Assembly (NCBI RefSeq): GCF_009695605.1
Contig: NZ_VUNQ01000007.1
Location: 1 to 64,000 of the forward strand
Reading direction: 5' to 3'
From: Tissierella pigra
GTDB lineage: Bacteria > Bacillota > Clostridia > Tissierellales > Tissierellaceae
Length of the DNA stretch: 64,000 nt
Part shown: positions 54,212 to 61,687 of the stretch, piece after piece
Layout of the letters: each line of letters opens with the position of its first letter
How positions within the stretch are numbered: position 1 is the stretch's first letter
Translations under genes and position numbers: made by a program
The notes under the pieces: generated by a model
What the model was told of the DNA's origin: nothing
The model's database searches: none
Seen by the model: the letters and a program-made list of their open reading frames with translations, nothing else

Positions 54212-55406
54212 TTATCCTCTCCATTCCTCTATCATTAGGTATGACACACATCCCCAAGCCGACAAGATAAAACTTCTCTATGGAAGGTATTATTACATTA
54301 ATGCAACAAACATTGTTTGAATCGTAAATAACTCTATAATATACATGTAAATTATTCGAGTCTAATTTTTCAGTTATAATATTCAATAATTCTTTAACCG
54401 TATACTGATTATTATTTTCTGTCTTCATCTCTACATTTACACAATTAATATTGTAATCCAAGAGAGCAATTCTTTTATAAACGGGGTATTCTTCAAAATT
54501 TATCAGTATTTGTTGGTCTTCTATCTCTAAATCAATATCATATAAATGAAATGCTTGTAAGCATTCTAAAAGTGCTCTTTCAAGTGCATATTCTGCAATT
54601 AATGATGTCCCAAACCCCTTTATAGGAATTTTAAAATCTGACCGTTTAAAGTATACCATATAGCTCGGAATTTTTAAATTACTTGTTATATCAACTATCT
54701 CCACTTCAGCCCCTACAGTTTTTTCTACTACATCAACAAGCATTAATAAATATTCATTCAAAGAACTCTTTTTAACTATCCTTCTAGGCTCCTCATTAAT
54801 AAAAGAATCAATATAATGCATTGATAATGCATCTCGTTCAAGTAATTCATTAATAGCATGTATAGCAGCTTCTTCGAAACAAATTCCCATTGCAAAACCA
54901 CTATTAGATACATATTTTAATACACTGTTCAACTTTTCATCAACAGTATAATTTAAATCTACGTTTATAAGAAATGCTGGATAAAAAATCTCACTAGCCT
55001 TATTAAATGATTTGTATCCAAAGCATTTAATATCTTCATCTATGTTCATATTATGAATATAATTTGTTGGAAATTCTTTATTTAATACGGGACACCTATC
55101 CAAAATTTCTTGAATCTTTAGATTAGTAAATTCATAATTCTTAGCATCCTCAGCATAATAATAATGTTCTAAAGTTTCAAAAAGTGCACTAGCAAGTGAT
55201 TGTTCTCCGAATCCTTTCCCATTCCCTATTAAGTTGCCACCTAGCCAATCATAATTACTAATATTAACTACAGTTGTATTTATATGCTTATTACTTGATT
55301 TATAAGTATGAATACTATGATCTAAATTTAATCTATTTATATGCTCCTTTGCGAATCTAATTGCCTGCTTTGTATCTAAGGCTCTTTCTATATTCTTCAC
55401 ATTCAC
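54177..55406 (-). CDS. YcaO-domain peptide cyclodehydratase/thioamidase-like enzyme
   Basis: A 409-residue YcaO. ATP/Mg-binding motifs: KGFGEQSLASALFETLEHYY (about 85-104), SGFAMGICFEEAAIHAINEL followed by LERDAL (about 170-195), and GFGTSLIAEYALERALLECL (about 265-285). YcaO enzymes phosphorylate peptide amide oxygens to form azolines, thioamides or amidines. The C-terminus lacks the Pro-rich tail of azoline-forming enzymes. No E1-like partner, TfuA or flavin dehydrogenase is encoded nearby. GTG 55406 with AAAGGTTGA is the only supported start. It is followed by the UPF0489 gene and preceded by ABC permeases. Confidence 0.88.
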   Translation of the reverse strand: MNVKNIERALDTKQAIRFAKEHINRLNLDHSIHTYKSSNKHINTTVVNISNYDWLGGNLIGNGKGFGEQSLASALFETLEHYYYAEDAKNYEFTNLKIQEILDRCPVLNKEFPTNYIHNMNIDEDIKCFGYKSFNKASEIFYPAFLINVDLNYTVDEKLNSVLKYVSNSGFAMGICFEEAAIHAINELLERDALSMHYIDSFINEEPRRIVKKSSLNEYLLMLVDVVEKTVGAEVEIVDITSNLKIPSYMVYFKRSDFKIPIKGFGTSLIAEYALERALLECLQAFHLYDIDLEIEDQQILINFEEYPVYKRIALLDYNINCVNVEMKTENNNQYTVKELLNIITEKLDSNNLHVYYRVIYDSNNVCCINVIIPSIEKFYLVGLGMCVIPNDRGMERINGGKNYNYSRT

Positions 55407-55419
55407 TCAACCTTTCATA

Positions 55420-56190
55420 TTAGTTTGCTGACTGATACTTTTCCAAGCCTTTATTCCAAAAATAATATGATAGAATTCCTAAAATAAATATAAAAATTAA
55501 AAACCAAATATATTCCAATATATTAAACTCTTTACGAATAAAATCAACAATAGAATTTGTGGCTATAAACGAGGGAATAATTATGCTAAAAATAAACTTA
55601 ATTCCTCTCGGATAAAAGTTTCTTGGTCTTGCAGAAAAATCCATAATATATTCTGGAAGAGCTAATAATTTTTCCGACTTCTCGCTCCAAAAAGATGTTA
55701 TTACTACAATATGATTTATTAAAAATACAAATACAATATTTAATACAAACATAAGAAAAACTATGACAATTTCTAATAAACCTAACCTTATTGGCAAGAA
55801 AAAACTAAATGTGATTATAGAAATGATTAAACCTATAATACTTGGAATATCAACTCTATATAGAGAGTAAAAAAAGAATGAGTTCAATGGCCGAATAAGA
55901 ATATAATCTAGTTCACCCTCAATTATTGATTCTGATAATATCTCATGTGATAATATAAAGAAGAATTGATAACCATATGTTATTATATTAAAAGAACTAA
56001 TAAGTAAAAAATAATCATCCCTACTCCATCCTAACAATAAATCTGAAAACTGAAAGTATACATATCCTGCAATAAATTCAATTCCAATAAACATTATTCC
56101 AAATATTATTATACAAATCGATGTAAATCGATGTGACATCATCTCTGAGAAACTCTGATATAATAAATTCTTATATATCTTAAAATTCAT
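55420..56190 (-). CDS. ABC-2 type permease (second)
   Basis: A 256-residue membrane protein with about six hydrophobic helices (FTSICIIIFGIMFIGIEFIA, IIGLIISIITFSFFLPIRLG, FLMFVLNIVFVFLINHIVVI, YIWFLIFIFILGILSYYFW). The ABC-2/DUF990-like pattern with GELDYILIRPLNSFFFYSLY is typical of permeases paired with an ATPase for export. It begins at the stop of the first permease (one-base overlap), after GGAGGTGG. It probably exports the modified peptide. Confidence 0.82.
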   Translation of the reverse strand: MNFKIYKNLLYQSFSEMMSHRFTSICIIIFGIMFIGIEFIAGYVYFQFSDLLLGWSRDDYFLLISSFNIITYGYQFFFILSHEILSESIIEGELDYILIRPLNSFFFYSLYRVDIPSIIGLIISIITFSFFLPIRLGLLEIVIVFLMFVLNIVFVFLINHIVVITSFWSEKSEKLLALPEYIMDFSARPRNFYPRGIKFIFSIIIPSFIATNSIVDFIRKEFNILEYIWFLIFIFILGILSYYFWNKGLEKYQSAN

Positions 56191-56960
56191 TAGTTTCCAC
56201 CTCCTTCATATTTTTTTAACCCTTTTTTGAAAATTCTTTTATATAGGATAAAAAATATAATTGCATAAAGTATGGAAACTAATGTTAACGTTTTAATGAC
56301 TCTACTGTCATAATTCCCTTGAATAACTCTAGTTGTAAAATGTCCAACTATTGAAAATGGATTATATTTAATTATTCTATACATCTCATCTGGTAGTAAA
56401 TCAAGAGGAAAATAAATTCCACCTAACAACATATAAAAAGCATTTAGGATTGGTCTTAAAGGCCAAATTTCAATAATCCAAAAAGATATGGTTGAAATTA
56501 ACGATATCAACATAAAAAACATAATATAATTTACTACTAGCAACATAATTATCTGTAAAAGTTGTTTTTCTATAGCATTAATACCAAATATTAAAATTAG
56601 CATAGTATAAATAAATATAAATATTGATTTTTTTCCAGTATAATAAGCAAAAGATTCTCCTAATATACTCACTGGCCTAACTAACATTTCATTCAACTTT
56701 CCATTATGGATCATGCGCCCTAATCTAAATATTGGTTCAAATGAAAATAATAATCCTGTTGCTGTAGTTAATATAAGGTATATTACAATTTCACTGAAAC
56801 TATATTTTTCAATTGTAACATTTGATGCATAAATGCTATTCCAAACAAAAATCCCAGTCATCAATTGAATAACATTAGATATTATTGATAATATAAAATT
56901 AAACTTATATGTTAATTCAATTAAAATTTGATTAATGGTTATTTTTATATATGTATTCAT
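56190..56960 (-). CDS. ABC-2 type permease (first)
   Basis: A 256-residue membrane protein with about six helices (NFILSIISNVIQLMTGIFVW, IVIYLILTTATGLLFSFEPI, IIMLLVVNYIMFFMLISLIS). It has the DUF990-like segment GKLNEMLVRPVSILGESFAY, matching the RPLNSF region of its partner. The two permeases are paralogous and likely form a heterodimer with the ATPase upstream. ATG 56960 is chosen over TTG 56966 because GGAGGTTTGATA precedes it. Confidence 0.82.
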   Translation of the reverse strand: MNTYIKITINQILIELTYKFNFILSIISNVIQLMTGIFVWNSIYASNVTIEKYSFSEIVIYLILTTATGLLFSFEPIFRLGRMIHNGKLNEMLVRPVSILGESFAYYTGKKSIFIFIYTMLILIFGINAIEKQLLQIIMLLVVNYIMFFMLISLISTISFWIIEIWPLRPILNAFYMLLGGIYFPLDLLPDEMYRIIKYNPFSIVGHFTTRVIQGNYDSRVIKTLTLVSILYAIIFFILYKRIFKKGLKKYEGGGN

Positions 56961-56962
56961 TA

Positions 56963-57934
56963 TCAAACCTCCAAAAATATTTCAGAAAGTATATCTTCTA
57001 AATTTGGAGTATCTTCTCTAATAGAAAGAATATTAGCCAAATCTAAATTTATTGACTTTAATGTCCCACTAAAAAGCGTTATTTTGAAAGTCAAATCATT
57101 GATTTGACTTACAATCATTTCTTCGTCTTGTAAAAAAGGTAGCTCACCATTCTTACTCTCTATTATATATGAATTTTTAACCTTGAATTTATTGGACAAA
57201 TCTGCAATTGAACAATCCTCTTTTTTTTCACCTTTGCTAATAATAACTACTCTCTCTGCTAACTTCTCTATATCTTTAATATAATGACTTGTCAGAATAA
57301 TTGTAGTTTTTTTCTTTTTGTTTACTTCTAACAGAAATTTATGTATTTGATTTTGGCTATTAATATCTAAACCTATTGTAGGTTCATCAAGAAAAACTAT
57401 TTTGGGAGAGTAAAATAGGGTACATACTAAATCAAATTTTGTTTTTTGCCCTAATGATAATTTTCTTACTGGAGTATCCTTCCATTGATGTAAATCAAGA
57501 ATATTAAATAATTCCTTAATATTCTCTTCAAATACTGATGTGCTTACATTATACATCTCTTTGAGCATATATAATGTGTCCATAGGTGGAAGATCCCAAA
57601 TCAATTGACTTTTTTGACCAAATAGTACACCTATATTTTTTAAATATTCTTTTCTCCTATTAAAAGGATTTGAACCTAAACAACTTATTTCTCCACTCTT
57701 TTTCTCTAATATTCCTGTTAAAAGTTTAATTAATGTGGTCTTACCTGCACCATTTGAACCCAGTAAACCTACTATTTCTCCTTCATAGATAGTCAAGTTT
57801 ATATCTTTAATAGCATCAATTTGTATTTTTTCTCTTTTAAAAAAATCAGCAAGAGTTCCCTTCAACCCCTGCTTTTTCTCATAAGAAGTATATGAGTAAT
57901 TTAAATTTGAACATTCTATAACTTTCTTTTCCAT
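56963..57934 (-). CDS. ABC transporter ATPase of the peptide cluster
   Basis: A 323-residue ATPase: Walker A GLLGSNGAGKTTLIKLLTG (about 54-72), Q-loop VLFGQKSQLIW, signature LSLGQKTKFDLVCTLF and Walker B KIVFLDEPTIGLD. The N-terminal extension (NYSYTSYEKKQGLKGTLADF) and C-terminal domain are typical of ATPases serving DUF990-type ABC-2 permeases. The stop overlaps the next permease frame. A GATAA-N6-TTATC palindrome lies about 30 bases upstream of ATG 57934. Confidence 0.9.
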   Translation of the reverse strand: MEKKVIECSNLNYSYTSYEKKQGLKGTLADFFKREKIQIDAIKDINLTIYEGEIVGLLGSNGAGKTTLIKLLTGILEKKSGEISCLGSNPFNRRKEYLKNIGVLFGQKSQLIWDLPPMDTLYMLKEMYNVSTSVFEENIKELFNILDLHQWKDTPVRKLSLGQKTKFDLVCTLFYSPKIVFLDEPTIGLDINSQNQIHKFLLEVNKKKKTTIILTSHYIKDIEKLAERVVIISKGEKKEDCSIADLSNKFKVKNSYIIESKNGELPFLQDEEMIVSQINDLTFKITLFSGTLKSINLDLANILSIREDTPNLEDILSEIFLEV

Positions 57935-57962
57935 CTTATTTCTCCTTTACTAAATTAATTTC

Positions 57963-57984
57963 ACACGATAAGTTTAGTTATCTT
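57963..57984. promoter_or_regulatory. Palindromic operator candidate upstream of the ABC ATPase
   Basis: ACACGATAAGTTTAGTTATC contains GATAA-N6-TTATC. The same 13-base opening ACACGATAAGTTT recurs on the opposite strand at 58244-58256, upstream of the 55-aa gene. Confidence 0.45.
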
Positions 57985-58028
57985 AAATACAGAATATAAA
58001 TATTCAGTAAAACAAAATTTTATAAATT

Positions 58029-58196
58029 CTACACTTGAGCATTAAGTTCTTTTAATATTCTAATTTCTATAGGAGAAACTTCTCTTAATCTCATCAATTT
58101 TTTTGCTTGTTCTATATCCATATAAAATAGGTTGTCTTCCTCTAAATTGTAATTAGAGCATTCTATCATACTTACTTCACTACGCCTTCTACCCAT
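58029..58196 (-). CDS. Small peptide, candidate RiPP precursor (55 residues)
   Basis: A 55-residue peptide starting MGRRRSEVSMIECSNYNLEE and ending RLREVSPIEIRILKELNAQV. It has a good ribosome site (AAAGGTGGTG) before ATG 58196. It is the first gene before the ABC exporter and YcaO/UPF0489 genes on the same strand. It contains six Arg (3, 4, 5, 36, 38, 46), potential targets of an arginase-like enzyme, and Cys13/Ser14, possible YcaO substrates. No known leader motif is evident, and a regulator peptide is possible. The precursor role rests on position, size and residue content only. Confidence 0.55.
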   Translation of the reverse strand: MGRRRSEVSMIECSNYNLEEDNLFYMDIEQAKKLMRLREVSPIEIRILKELNAQV

Positions 58197-58238
58197 AAAC
58201 TTCACCACCTTTTTGCATTTGATATTGAATATTTATTA

Positions 58239-58257
58239 GATAAAAACTTATCGTGTT
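58239..58257. promoter_or_regulatory. Palindromic operator candidate upstream of the 55-aa gene
   Basis: GATAA-N4-TTATC, 43 bases before the start codon. On the minus strand it reads ACACGATAAGTTTTTATC, matching the site at 57963. Confidence 0.45.
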
Positions 58258-58259
58258 GA

Positions 58260-58649
58260 AACTAAAAAGCATTTCTAATATCGTATTATCTTTGATTTAT
58301 TACATTTATCCACAGGAGGCTTGTACTGGGCAACTTTATAGTTTGATACTAAGCCATTTTATTTCATATTCTATCTATTTTTCTTCTAGATACTTCATAG
58401 CCTGCTTTTTTAAGTTCGACTTTGATTTTTCTTGTGCCCTAGTTATTTCTACTTGCTTTAAATATAGCAATAACTTTTGGTGTTATTTCATCTTCAGACC
58501 CTTTAGCTTTTGATTCATAGTAATAAGTACTTCGTGGGTGTTAAGTCATATTCAGATATAATATCATTCTTAGACTTACCACTTTCGTATAGTTTTACCA
58601 TTTGATCTTTGAATTCTTAGGTATAGGTTCTTCTTTCTCTTTTTGTCAT
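58260..58649 (-). pseudogene. Degenerate IS3-family transposase
   Basis: From ATG 58649 the minus strand reads MTKRERRTYT, a stop, then EFKDQMVKLYESGKSKNDII (an OrfA helix-turn-helix). After a deletion/frameshift it reads KGSEDEITPKVIAIFKASRN, stop, GTRKIKVELKKAGYEVSRRK (the OrfB N-terminus) and further stops. Order and motifs are IS3/IS150-like, but several stops and a fused orfA/orfB junction show that it is dead. Confidence 0.75.
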
Positions 58650-58987
58650 ATAAACTCTCTCCTTTTTCTATTAATCGTTTACATAACCTTATTTTTATTG
58701 TCTAGTTTATTGTAACCTATCCAATTGAGTGATACCATCTTCCATTAGAATTTTTTAGTTGTACAGCAAGGTTCATTAATATACATTAAAACATACAGTA
58801 ATATCAAAATCAACATATTTCGTTAGACAAGTTTTGCAAGAAACTCGAATTTTGTCTAACTATCTGTTTTCGTTAACTTTAAATTCAATTTAGTCATATG
58901 TTACAATATAAAAAAAATAAGCAGTTGTTTCCAAACAACTCCTTCAGTAATTTTATTAATAGCTTTACTTTGTCTCTCCATAAATTG

Positions 58988-59082
58988 TCTCCCATCATAT
59001 TAAATCTATATTTTCATTGATATATGAAAATATAATTTATAATAAAATTCAACTACTTTTATAAAGAAATTAATGATATAAT
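58988..59082. repeat. Diverged direct repeat, copy 2
   Basis: TCTCCCATC at the left and TATAATAAAATTCAACTACT with AATGATATAA at the right match copy 1 (51243-51308) in the same orientation. About 25 extra bases lie in the middle. Confidence 0.55.
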
Positions 59083-59126
59083 CTCTGTTGCATACATCTC
59101 TGAATATTGTATTAATAGTTAATAGT

Positions 59127-59164
59127 AAATAGGCATATTTTTTATAAAAAATATGCCTATTTTA
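59127..59164. terminator. Terminator after the second ABC exporter
   Basis: Near-perfect stem AAATAGGCATATTTTTTA / TAAAAAATATGCCTATTT. Confidence 0.75.
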
Positions 59165-59286
59165 TATTTATAATTTAGAAAACTAATATTGAAAATCTTT
59201 ATGTTAGTATATCTATAAAAGTATAATTCAATTCTTTAGATGTTATTTCAAGTATAGTTATAATAAACTAAAACAATACCATTAAA

Positions 59287-59982
59287 CTACATATTTTCCA
59301 GTATAGAATGTATTTTAAATTTGTTTTTAATTATAACTAATAATAGACCAATGCCTATGAATAAAATCAGCTGATATATTAATATAAAAGACCATGGCAT
59401 AGTTCCAGTATATAGCTTTCCTAAAACTGGTGCTATTATAGGCATTGATATGAAATAATTAAATAGATTAGCTGCCTTTACAGTTTTACTTCTCAGAGAA
59501 ATCAACACTCCTAAAAAAGTTGTAAAAAAACATACTATTAAGGAATTGATAAATATAAAATATATGGCTTTAAAAGAATAAAAGTTGAAAATCAGATTTT
59601 TATATTCTATAAAATTCATTATTATAAATAATATATAGCTTATTCCAAAAATTATAGTCATAATAATTAAGGTCACAATGACTATATATATTACTTTTCC
59701 TAAAAAAATATATATCAATGGTACTGGAGAATTGAATAGAGTTTCTATTGTTTTTCGCTCCTTTTCTCCTGCAAAAGAGTCTGCTGTCAATCCAGAAGGA
59801 ATAACACTGGCTATAATCTGAAACAAAAACCCCATTACATACCAGTTCCTATTTAATATACTCTCTTTTGAGGATATAGGTATCATAATTCCTATGACTA
59901 TAATGAGCATTATATAATATGAAATAAACTCTTTTGATTTTAATAACTCTTTCATTTCTTTTTTTACAATAGCCTTTATCAT
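59287..59982 (-). CDS. ABC-2 type permease (NatB-like)
   Basis: A 231-residue membrane protein with six hydrophobic helices. The cytoplasmic loop SFAGEKERKTIETLFNSPVP (about 71-90) carries the E(K/R)ERGTxExLxxxP-type signature of ABC-2 exporters such as NatB. ATG 59982 overlaps the ATPase stop, so both are coupled. The substrate is unknown; it may export the same peptide, confer self-protection, or be unrelated to the cluster. Confidence 0.82.
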   Translation of the reverse strand: MIKAIVKKEMKELLKSKEFISYYIMLIIVIGIMIPISSKESILNRNWYVMGFLFQIIASVIPSGLTADSFAGEKERKTIETLFNSPVPLIYIFLGKVIYIVIVTLIIMTIIFGISYILFIIMNFIEYKNLIFNFYSFKAIYFIFINSLIVCFFTTFLGVLISLRSKTVKAANLFNYFISMPIIAPVLGKLYTGTMPWSFILIYQLILFIGIGLLLVIIKNKFKIHSILENM

Positions 59983-60923
59983 ATTGCATTTTCCTCTCTA
60001 TGGCTGTCTAAATAAATTTTGTTTAAATCAAATATTTTATGCTCCACATTTATAATATTTAAATTATAATTTATAAGAACCTTTATAACCATATTTATAT
60101 CATTTAAGCTGGGAATCTCCATCTCTATTGAGTTCCTATTAAACTTTGTGTAATCAATTTTATTATCTTTTAATTCCTTCTGTATTTGTTCTTTAAATGA
60201 AAATAAATCTTGAATAGTATCTATTTTAATTCCTATAGACTCTTTATTACTGGATAAACTGCTTACACTATCACTATATACAACATTTCCTTTTTTTATT
60301 ATAGTGATATGTTCACATAACTTCGTCACTTCTCCTAAATCATGACTACATAAGACCACAGAAATATTTTTTATTTTAACTAATTCCTTAATAAGCCCAT
60401 GAAATTCGTCTTTACTTATGGGGTCTAATCCATTGGAAGCTTCATCTAATAAAAGTAATTTTGGTTCATTGATAATCGCCCTAATTATTCCTGTCTTCTT
60501 TTTCATTCCTGTAGAGCAATCTTTAATGAGCTTATTTTTAAACTCTGAAATTTGAAACATTTTAAGATAATTATCTATTCTGCTTTTTAATTCTTTTTTT
60601 TCTATATTATAAAGCTTTCCATAGAACATTAAATTGTCATAAATACTTAATCTATCATACATACACATATTTTCAGATAAGACACCTATGTTTTTTCTAA
60701 GCTCATATCCATCATGAATTGGATTTAACCCTAATACCTCTACTTCTCCCTTATCCTGCTTATAAATTCCTCCTATAATCCTTATTAACGTTGTTTTTCC
60801 AGCTCCATTGTGGCCTAGTAATCCATGTATACATCCTTCATTGAAATCAACACTAATATTATCAAGAGCTATATTATCTCCAAATCTTTTCTGTACATTC
60901 TTAATCTGTACTATCTTATTCAT
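59979..60923 (-). CDS. ABC transporter ATPase (NatA-like)
   Basis: A 314-residue ATPase: Walker A GLLGHNGAGKTTLIRIIGG (about 35-53), Q-loop VLSENMCMYDRLSIYDNL, an atypical signature CSTGMKKKTGIIRAI (LSxGQ is changed to CSTGM, still a usable form in this family) and Walker B KLLLLDEASNGLD. A C-terminal regulatory domain follows. ATG 60923 overlaps the stop of the 31-aa membrane peptide (ATGA), so translation is coupled to it. Confidence 0.85.
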   Translation of the reverse strand: MNKIVQIKNVQKRFGDNIALDNISVDFNEGCIHGLLGHNGAGKTTLIRIIGGIYKQDKGEVEVLGLNPIHDGYELRKNIGVLSENMCMYDRLSIYDNLMFYGKLYNIEKKELKSRIDNYLKMFQISEFKNKLIKDCSTGMKKKTGIIRAIINEPKLLLLDEASNGLDPISKDEFHGLIKELVKIKNISVVLCSHDLGEVTKLCEHITIIKKGNVVYSDSVSSLSSNKESIGIKIDTIQDLFSFKEQIQKELKDNKIDYTKFNRNSIEMEIPSLNDINMVIKVLINYNLNIINVEHKIFDLNKIYLDSHREENAI

Positions 60924-61015
60924 TTATTTTTCCCTTTCTTTTTAAGATAATATCCATACCCCTTAGTTATAATTGCTATAGTTAAAAATATTGCAAAATA
61001 TCCCCATTGACTCAT
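60920..61015 (-). CDS. 31-residue membrane peptide coupled to the ABC exporter
   Basis: Reads MSQWGYFAIFLTIAIITKGY then GYYLKKKGKNK: one hydrophobic helix and a basic C-terminal tail, positive-inside. A strong AGGAGGCGAGATA site precedes ATG 61015, and the TGA overlaps the ATPase ATG. It is too short for routine gene calling. It may stabilise or regulate the exporter. It could also be a leader that couples translation. Confidence 0.7.
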   Translation of the reverse strand: MSQWGYFAIFLTIAIITKGYGYYLKKKGKNK

Positions 61016-61109
61016 TATCTCGCCTCCTATACTTAGAAAAGTTTCATTATTTTTTTGTAATTATCCTTTTCCTATGTAAATAGCCCAAATTATGATTAAA
61101 GTTGGCTTT

Positions 61110-61139
61110 ATTATACTAATCTATAGAAAACCTTGTCAA
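61110..61139 (-). promoter_or_regulatory. Promoter of the second ABC exporter operon
   Basis: Perfect TTGACA (61139-61134) and TATAAT (61115-61110) with an 18-base spacer, about 95 bases upstream of the 31-aa gene. Two TCGAAY motifs just upstream (about 61149-61175) are possible regulator sites. Confidence 0.82.
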
Positions 61140-61195
61140 TGAATTTGGTTCGATTTTTTTAGACATAATTCGACTTTTTTGTTACTATTCACATT

Positions 61196-61552
61196 TTATA
61201 TCAGTAAATATATAATATATAAAATACCTGCTGTAATCCCCGTGGATATGAAAAATCTATAGCTATCATTGCGCAGTTCAAAATTACGTTTTGCTGCATT
61301 TGCCCCTCCTGATTGTTCCCTTATAAATATATATCCACTTTGTCGAATAGCACTATTGCTTCCATAAGTAGAAAATATGCCAATAGTCAAAGTTATTAAG
61401 GCAGAAAACCCTAATACTTTTTTAAAATTTGCATCAGTAAGCAAACTTATTATAAAAGCAATCATAAGAACTATAATAACTGCAATTATTATTTTTTGTA
61501 TGTATCCAACTATACCCTCCTTTATAAATTTTCTTTTTTCCCGTCTTTGCAT
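61196..61552 (-). CDS. Small membrane protein, unknown
   Basis: About 118 residues with three predicted membrane helices (YIQKIIIAVIIVLMIAFIIS, VLGFSALITLTIGIFSTYGS, FFISTGITAGILYIIYLLI), separated by a basic N-terminus (MQRREKRKFIKEG) and a soluble loop (IREQSGGANAAKRNFELRND). No family recognised. ATG 61552 has AGGGGTGA; an upstream in-frame stretch overlaps the nifJ terminator and is unlikely. It stands between nifJ and the exporter promoter. Confidence 0.7.
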   Translation of the reverse strand: MQRREKRKFIKEGIVGYIQKIIIAVIIVLMIAFIISLLTDANFKKVLGFSALITLTIGIFSTYGSNSAIRQSGYIFIREQSGGANAAKRNFELRNDSYRFFISTGITAGILYIIYLLI

Positions 61553-61636
61553 AAATATCACCCCTGTTTTTATATTTATACTTAATATTACCACTATACC
61601 CCAGATTATCATAATATTAACAATCATTACAATATA

Positions 61637-61676
61637 AAAAAACAAGGTTGTGGGCGTCCCCACAACCTTGTTTTTT
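61637..61676. terminator. Terminator of nifJ
   Basis: AAAACAAGGTTGTGGG / CCCACAACCTTGTTTT, a 16-pair stem flanked by A- and T-runs. Confidence 0.88.
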
Positions 61677-61687
61677 ACTGTTATATA

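Larger units (their letters stand above)
58197..59286. other. Intergenic stretch with transposase debris and repeats
   Basis: About 1.1 kb without an intact gene. It holds the operator at 58239-58257, a decayed IS3 transposase, an inverted repeat GTTAGACAA / TTGTCTAAC (58822-58860) enclosing a smaller AGTTT/AAACT hairpin, copy 2 of a diverged direct repeat and a strong terminator at 59127-59164. Confidence 0.6.

Noticed and set aside
58253-58513. 86-codon plus-strand frame as a membrane protein
   Set aside because: It is antisense to the recognisable IS3 transposase remnant.
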